A DNA stretch of 9,557 nucleotides from assembly GCA_002397155.1 (NCBI GenBank), contig DGZR01000096.1, positions 6,185 to 15,741 on the forward strand. Direction: 5' to 3'. Made by a program: the position numbers and the translations under genes. The notes below the pieces were generated by a model. It worked only from the letters and a program-made list of their open reading frames with translations. It searched no databases and was not told the DNA's origin. The stretch is from Firmicutes bacterium UBA4975. GTDB taxonomy: Bacteria > Bacillota > Proteinivoracia > UBA4975. Of this stretch, positions 5,460-9,557 are shown in pieces. The first letter of the stretch is position 1. Each line of letters begins with the position of its first letter.

Positions 5460-6551
5460 ATGATTAAACATTTTTTGGATTGCTGGGACTTTTCAACAGA
5501 CGAGTTACTAGACATGGTGGACCTTATCATTCAGTTGAAAAAAGGAGCTAAAAAAGGTAACTTTCCGAAGGTATTATCTGGGCAGTCAGTAGCGATGATA
5601 TTTAACGGAAATTCAACTCGGACCCGCATATCCTTTGAGGTAGCAACTCACCAACTTGGTGGTCATGCTCTATATTTAACGGGCGGCTCAGAGGGTGAAA
5701 TGCATTTGGGTAAACGGGAAACTGTTGCAGATACTGCGCGGGTTGTCAGTAGTATGGTCGAGGGTGTAGTGATGCGCTGGAGGAACACAGGGGAGATGGA
5801 AGATTTCGCGGCAAATTTGTCTGTTCCTTTTTTCAATGCTATGGATCATACCCGCCATCCCACACAAACCCTATGCGACCTGGTAACTGTGATTGAGAAC
5901 CTACCAGAGGGGAAAGAACTTAAGGATATTACCTTAGCTTATATTGGCCAAAGTGGAGTAAGGGAAACATCAGCCAATGATATTGCTAAGTTGCTACCTA
6001 GGTTCGGTGCAAAGGTTATTATTGGTTCGCCAGTTGGCTATGAATTAGGTGGTGAACGTGACAACAACCCACGGTGGATGATAGATCAGAACCTCATGCG
6101 AAGGGAGATAGCATGTAAAGAAGGCGGGGGCGCTGTTATTGTGACTAATGATCCTCAAGAGGCTGTACATGGAGCTGATTTTGTTTACACGGGTTGCGTG
6201 TGTTATGAAGGATGTGAGGCTAAAGAAGACTTTGAAAACTTTAAGAAAACATTCATTGATAAAGGATTTCAGGTGAACGAGAAGCTTCTTAGCATCTGCC
6301 CTACAGCAAAAACGATGCACTACCTTCCAGCTTTGCGCGGTCAAGAAATTTCAGATTTCGGGATGGATTTTAATGGCTCTTTACTTTGGAAACAAGCAGA
6401 AAACCGTTTACACACTCAAAGGGGGTTACTCGCCTACCTAATGTGGGCAAATAGTTTCAATATCATCCGGGCATCTAATGAACCAGACGGGGAAATTCTG
6501 GCCAAAATAGCGAGCATGGATAAGAAATATGGAGGAAGAAAAACCCACTAG
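5460..6551 (+). CDS. Putrescine/ornithine carbamoyltransferase-like protein with altered substrate motifs
   Basis: Member of the aspartate/ornithine carbamoyltransferase superfamily, closest by eye to putrescine carbamoyltransferase (AguB/PTC). In catabolism such enzymes split a carbamoyl compound with phosphate into an amine and carbamoyl phosphate. It has 363 residues; PTC/OTC usually have about 310-340. AAGGAG (5446-5451) fixes the start. Seen: carbamoyl-phosphate motif STRTR (52-56), QLGGHALYL, ETVADTARVVS, HPTQ (133-136), LPEGKELKD, LPALRGQE, and AENRLHTQRGLLAYLM. Unusual: the HCLP motif that positions the amine substrate reads HYLP (287-290), and the PTC block TDVWYGLYEAE is replaced by TGCVCYEGCEAKE (244-256). 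An extra segment near residues 195-215 (GGERDNNPRW) is not in classical PTC. Phosphate binding is kept and substrate binding is not, which suggests a different amine substrate. Confidence 0.85.
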   Translation: MIKHFLDCWDFSTDELLDMVDLIIQLKKGAKKGNFPKVLSGQSVAMIFNGNSTRTRISFEVATHQLGGHALYLTGGSEGEMHLGKRETVADTARVVSSMVEGVVMRWRNTGEMEDFAANLSVPFFNAMDHTRHPTQTLCDLVTVIENLPEGKELKDITLAYIGQSGVRETSANDIAKLLPRFGAKVIIGSPVGYELGGERDNNPRWMIDQNLMRREIACKEGGGAVIVTNDPQEAVHGADFVYTGCVCYEGCEAKEDFENFKKTFIDKGFQVNEKLLSICPTAKTMHYLPALRGQEISDFGMDFNGSLLWKQAENRLHTQRGLLAYLMWANSFNIIRASNEPDGEILAKIASMDKKYGGRKTH

Positions 6552-6586
6552 TTATGTAAAAAAAGTACAAGGAGAGGAGAGTTATT

Positions 6587-7717
6587 ATGGCTTCTAAGCT
6601 ACTGTCTACGCTTCCATACGAGGATGGATTCTGCATGCCCGCAGAATACGAACCTCAGCAATGTGTATGGCTAATGGTCGGGGGGGCATACACCCATTGG
6701 CACAGCGGTGGTTTTAAAATCAGAGAAACGCAGGTGAATATTGCTAGAGCAATTCAAGATACCGGCACCAAGGTACTTATTGCAGTGCCAGGCAACCTGT
6801 ACCTGGAAGTAGAGTACATTTTTTCTGGAATGGACGTATCGATATATGAAATGACTCTGGATAACTGCTGGCCACGCGATTCCGGTGCTATAACTGTTAA
6901 AAATCGTAAAACCGGTGAAGTGCGGGGCGTCGATTTCCGTTTTAATGGATGGGGAGGAGAGCACGAAGGAGCTATGGCCTGTTGGGCTAACGATAATTTA
7001 GCAGCCCGGAAAATGTTACAATACACCAACCTCGACCGTTACAAGACCCATTTTGTACTTGAGGGTGGATCAATCACTACAGACGGTGAGGGCACCGTTA
7101 TTACTACGGAAAGCTGCCTCCTCAATAAAAATCGAAACCCTGGCTACAGTAGGGGTGAGATTGAGGGATTCCTTAAAAACTACCTCGGGTTTACCAATAT
7201 AATCTGGTTAGGGGCAGGCATTGATTGTGGCCAGGGTGAAACCGATGGTCATGTTGATGATGTGTGTGCTTTTATCGGTCCCGCTGAGGTAGTTTGCTGT
7301 TATACAGAAGATAAAACGAATCCATTTTATAGTGTGTTTAGTAGCGCGTACAAAACATTATGTAATTCATTTGACGCTAAAGGTAGAAAATTAAAGGTGC
7401 ATAAACTTACAGCCTGTAAACCTTTTTATTTTACTAAGGAGGAAGCAGAAAACGTTCTTGTTACCCAGGGAGTCGGTAAAGAACCCGACGGTAAATGGAG
7501 AAATGAAGGTGACCCTGCAGTGCCAAGCTACGCAAATTTTCTAATTACAAATGGGACCATTGTTTTTCCAATCTACGGCCTAGAAACCGACGTTGAGGCA
7601 GTAACTTGCATTAAAAAGATAATCGGTGACCGATATAAAATAGTGCCTGTTAATGCCCATGAAATAGCCCTTAATGGTGGGTCTATACATTGCTTTACAC
7701 AACAAGTTTCTAAGTAA
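6587..7717 (+). CDS. Agmatine deiminase family protein (guanidino deiminase) with altered substrate loop
   Basis: Member of the agmatine deiminase family (pentein fold), which hydrolyses a guanidino group to a ureido group plus ammonia. It has 376 residues, near the usual length of about 365. AAGGAGAGGAG (6569-6579) fixes the ATG; the gap from the transferase is 35 bases. The catalytic residues all align with Enterococcus AgDI: WPRD (Asp98), EGGS (Glu159), DGHVDD (His222, Asp224) and GGSIHCFTQQ (Cys369). FNGWGG and TESCLLNKNRNP are also kept. Odd: the loop that is normally WPERxDxWR after the first VW is VGGAYTHWH (31-39), and the region before SYANFLITN is longer than usual. The chemistry should be intact but the substrate may not be agmatine. 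Peptidylarginine or arginine deiminase is unlikely from the motif spacing. Confidence 0.88.
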   Translation: MASKLLSTLPYEDGFCMPAEYEPQQCVWLMVGGAYTHWHSGGFKIRETQVNIARAIQDTGTKVLIAVPGNLYLEVEYIFSGMDVSIYEMTLDNCWPRDSGAITVKNRKTGEVRGVDFRFNGWGGEHEGAMACWANDNLAARKMLQYTNLDRYKTHFVLEGGSITTDGEGTVITTESCLLNKNRNPGYSRGEIEGFLKNYLGFTNIIWLGAGIDCGQGETDGHVDDVCAFIGPAEVVCCYTEDKTNPFYSVFSSAYKTLCNSFDAKGRKLKVHKLTACKPFYFTKEEAENVLVTQGVGKEPDGKWRNEGDPAVPSYANFLITNGTIVFPIYGLETDVEAVTCIKKIIGDRYKIVPVNAHEIALNGGSIHCFTQQVSK

Positions 7718-7879
7718 GACTCAGAGGACGCCCTGGATCCCATTGATTGTTTAAAAAAGCTTTTTATTCTTAACTTGCCAGAAATGGCCGAAGAAGTGTC
7801 ACAAGAAATAGCTATCGGTGGTCAGGGTGTCCTTATAAATGTTCCTATGTTCGGTACCCAAAATCTATTAAGGAGGTAA
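7718..7879 (+). other. In-frame 53-codon open stretch between the deiminase and antiporter genes
   Basis: Directly after the deiminase TAA the same frame stays open for 53 codons and stops at TAA 7877, inside the antiporter's ribosome binding site region. The reading is protein-like (for example PEMAEEVSQEIAIGGQG). There is an internal ATG at 7784 but no good ribosome binding site before it, and I recognise no family. It could be a remnant of a lost gene, a small coupled gene, or chance. The deiminase itself ends at its normal family terminus, so a true extension is unlikely. Confidence 0.3.
7870..7877 (+). promoter_or_regulatory. Ribosome binding site of the NhaC-family gene
   Basis: AAGGAGGT, full-strength match, eight bases before ATG 7886. 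It overlaps the stop of the 53-codon open stretch. Confidence 0.8.
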
Positions 7880-7885
7880 AACTAA

Positions 7886-9253
7886 ATGGAGCTTGGTATT
7901 TTAACTCTGCTGCCACCCCTTGTGATCATCGCAGTTGCACTAAAAACGAAAAACACCACATCATCTTTGTTTATCGGTGCCATCCTGGGCTGTATTCTCC
8001 AATTTAGAACGAAATTCTTAGCTGGCTTTATTGACATGATGTATGCCATTGGGACAAATGAAGACACTATTTGGTACGTTATGTTTGTTGCCTTATTTGG
8101 ATGTATCCTTGGAATATGGTCACGGACTGGTGCCACCTCAGAACTTGCAAAAAAGCTTGGGAAGTACGCTACGAACCGGAAGAGAACATTACTACTTACA
8201 TGGATCATTGGTGCCCTGGTTTTTATTGATGATTTTACCAGTATAGCAGTCCGGGGAACAATGACAAAGCTCTACGATAAAAATAAAACTCCTAGAGCAA
8301 TGCTTAGCTATATAACCGATGCCACAGCTTCACCGCTTAATACCCTAATAGTTTTCGGAACATGGGGTATCTATTATCAATCGGTGTTTTCTGGGTATGA
8401 AGAAGTCAACGCTTTAGGCAATAGCATGAGCGTTTACCTTAGGACAATTCCATGGCAATTTTATAGCTGGGTAGCAATAGTCATTGCCCTTTTTGTGTCC
8501 ATTGGCTTGGTAAAACCTGCAGGAAAGATGAAAAGTATTTTTAAGCATGCCGAAGAAACCGGTGAACTTTATAGTGAGGCAAGTGGAATTTTGAATACTG
8601 AGACTGCAAACACTCAAGAAACCAATAAGGGGCTCAGCAATAAACTGATTGCGGGATTTGTTATTCCCCTCATTGCCTTTATTGCAATCATTGTAATTAA
8701 CGGTGATGTTATTACAGCCTCTTTGGTGACCTTAGCGCTTATGATCACCATGTTCTTGGTGCTAAGAGTGTCTTCTTGGAAAGAATTAATGGATGCATGC
8801 ATTGCTGGGGTCGGAGATATGCTTGGGATGATTGTGGTAGTCTTTGCTGCATATATGGTTCGTGACTCTCTAAATGCAATTGGGCTACCTGAATATGTCA
8901 TCTCGGTTGCTAAACCATTTATGAGCCCTCCCCTCTTACCATCGATTACTTTCATAGTGGTTTCTATACTCACTTTCACCACAGGGAGTAATTGGGGTGT
9001 CTCCTTGCCCGTTGCGGCGATAGTCATTCCTTTATGTGCGGCAATCAATGCCAACATGTACCTTGTTCTTGCAGCGATAGTTTCTGGCGCGGCTTTCGGA
9101 GCACATGCATGTTTTTATTGTGATGTGACTGTATTCACTTCAGGTATGACGAAAATAGATAATATGGAACATGCCTTATCCCAGTTGCCGTACTGTCTTG
9201 CAGGTTTAGTGATTTCTGCAGTGATGTTTTTAGTATCAGGATTTATCATTTAG
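7886..9253 (+). CDS. NhaC-family antiporter
   Basis: Integral membrane secondary transporter of the NhaC family (Na+/H+ antiporters, which also includes the malate/lactate antiporter MleN). 455 residues with about 10-12 hydrophobic segments and a hydrophilic loop at about 211-250. AAGGAGGT (7870-7877) lies eight bases before the ATG. Family landmarks: LAKKLGKYATNRKRTLLLTWIIGALVFIDDF split over residues 88-117 with FIDD at 113-116, DATASP (145-150), TTGSNWG (365-371), and GAHACFYCDVTVFTS (405-419), equivalent to the GDHCSPISDTTILSS block of classical NhaC. The acidic D of GDH is replaced by A, giving GAH, which hints at changed ion or substrate handling. As third gene of the operon it likely imports the guanidino substrate or exchanges it for product; this is inferred from position. 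A strong terminator follows. Confidence 0.88.
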   Translation: MELGILTLLPPLVIIAVALKTKNTTSSLFIGAILGCILQFRTKFLAGFIDMMYAIGTNEDTIWYVMFVALFGCILGIWSRTGATSELAKKLGKYATNRKRTLLLTWIIGALVFIDDFTSIAVRGTMTKLYDKNKTPRAMLSYITDATASPLNTLIVFGTWGIYYQSVFSGYEEVNALGNSMSVYLRTIPWQFYSWVAIVIALFVSIGLVKPAGKMKSIFKHAEETGELYSEASGILNTETANTQETNKGLSNKLIAGFVIPLIAFIAIIVINGDVITASLVTLALMITMFLVLRVSSWKELMDACIAGVGDMLGMIVVVFAAYMVRDSLNAIGLPEYVISVAKPFMSPPLLPSITFIVVSILTFTTGSNWGVSLPVAAIVIPLCAAINANMYLVLAAIVSGAAFGAHACFYCDVTVFTSGMTKIDNMEHALSQLPYCLAGLVISAVMFLVSGFII

Positions 9254-9268
9254 TGGTCTCATTTATCA

Positions 9269-9309
9269 AAGAGGGTTGCCAGCATCATTACGGCAGCCCT
9301 CTTAATTTT
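9269..9309 (+). terminator. Rho-independent terminator closing the operon
   Basis: AAGAGGGTTGCC (9269-9280) pairs with GGCAGCCCTCTT (9292-9303) over 12 positions with one G-T pair and an 11-base loop, followed by AATTTT. It starts 16 bases after the antiporter stop, so the operon has three genes. Confidence 0.88.
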
Positions 9310-9341
9310 CTGAGGGTGGATGACATTAAGGGGTAATATGA

Positions 9342-9557
9342 TTTCCCCAAAAACGCTTTCAACCAAGTGATCGCTTCTGTTCAGTAAATAAGAATGTCAA
9401 TACTACTGCATTTATGCAATATGATTACCTGGCTGAAGCCTTGGAACTAGCGAAAACAAAACCCCGCAAGAAACGTGTCCTGGCCACCGTCAAGTACAAT
9501 TGGGACGGGATAAAGAACGGGGTTATATATTATATTGTTTTAGCTGAGCCATATAGT
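9342..9557 (+). other. Unrecognised open frame running off the right edge
   Basis: This is the rest of the 304-base tail after the operon (9254-9557). One frame is open from 9342 to the edge, with the first ATG at 9414 giving 48 codons (MQYDYLAEALELAKTKPRKK and onward, then VKYNWDGIKNGVIYYIVLAEP). No ribosome binding site precedes that ATG. A different frame upstream opens with a short peptide at ATG 9338 that stops after 10 codons, so this could be a decayed gene with frameshifts, perhaps the end of an insertion sequence. I cannot assign a family. Confidence 0.3.

Noticed and set aside
5460..6551. Biosynthetic ornithine carbamoyltransferase (argF)
   Set aside because: The SMG ornithine loop and HCLP are missing, C-terminal blocks resemble PTC, and the neighbour is a deiminase rather than arginine biosynthesis genes.
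1..9557. CRISPR arrays, tRNA and rRNA genes
   Set aside because: Scanned for regularly spaced direct repeats and for conserved tRNA or rRNA segments; none seen.

Overview
The window looks like a piece of the chromosome of a spore-forming Firmicute, probably a moderately GC-rich member of the Peptococcaceae or Thermoanaerobacterales type. The main reason is an intact sigK, the mother-cell sporulation sigma factor, sitting among low-copy housekeeping genes (mltG, udk, a class B penicillin-binding protein, a YqeG-type HAD phosphatase). Strong GGAGG-type ribosome binding sites and frequent GTG/TTG starts agree. All supported genes are on the + strand.

The left part (1 to about 5296, GC-rich) reads: the 3' end of mltG, udk, a REP-associated-type Y1 (HUH) transposase enclosed by 20-bp inverted repeats, a class B PBP, sigK and yqeG, closed by a clear terminator. 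The transposase unit starts three bases after the udk stop codon and carries a terminator-like hairpin just inside its left end, so it probably splits an older mltG-udk / PBP-sigK-yqeG neighbourhood into two transcription units. sigK has an exact match to the sigma-K promoter consensus upstream and keeps the hydrophobic pro-sequence; it is not split by a skin-type element.

The right part (about 5297 to 9557) is visibly more AT-rich and holds a three-gene operon: a putrescine/ornithine carbamoyltransferase relative, an agmatine deiminase relative, and an NhaC-family antiporter. It has its own sigma-A-like promoter and a strong terminator. The layout resembles the agmatine deiminase pathway (guanidino compound to carbamoyl compound, then phosphorolysis to amine plus carbamoyl phosphate, with a substrate/product exchanger). 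However, both enzymes have changed substrate-pocket motifs: HYLP instead of HCLP and loss of TDVW in the transferase, and loss of the WPERxDxW loop in the deiminase. The transporter is of the NhaC family rather than the usual amino-acid/polyamine antiporter, and no carbamate kinase is present in the window. The best reading is a variant guanidino-compound catabolic operon with an unknown substrate, perhaps acquired horizontally. This is the most interesting part of the window. The last 250 bases hold only an unrecognised, truncated open frame.
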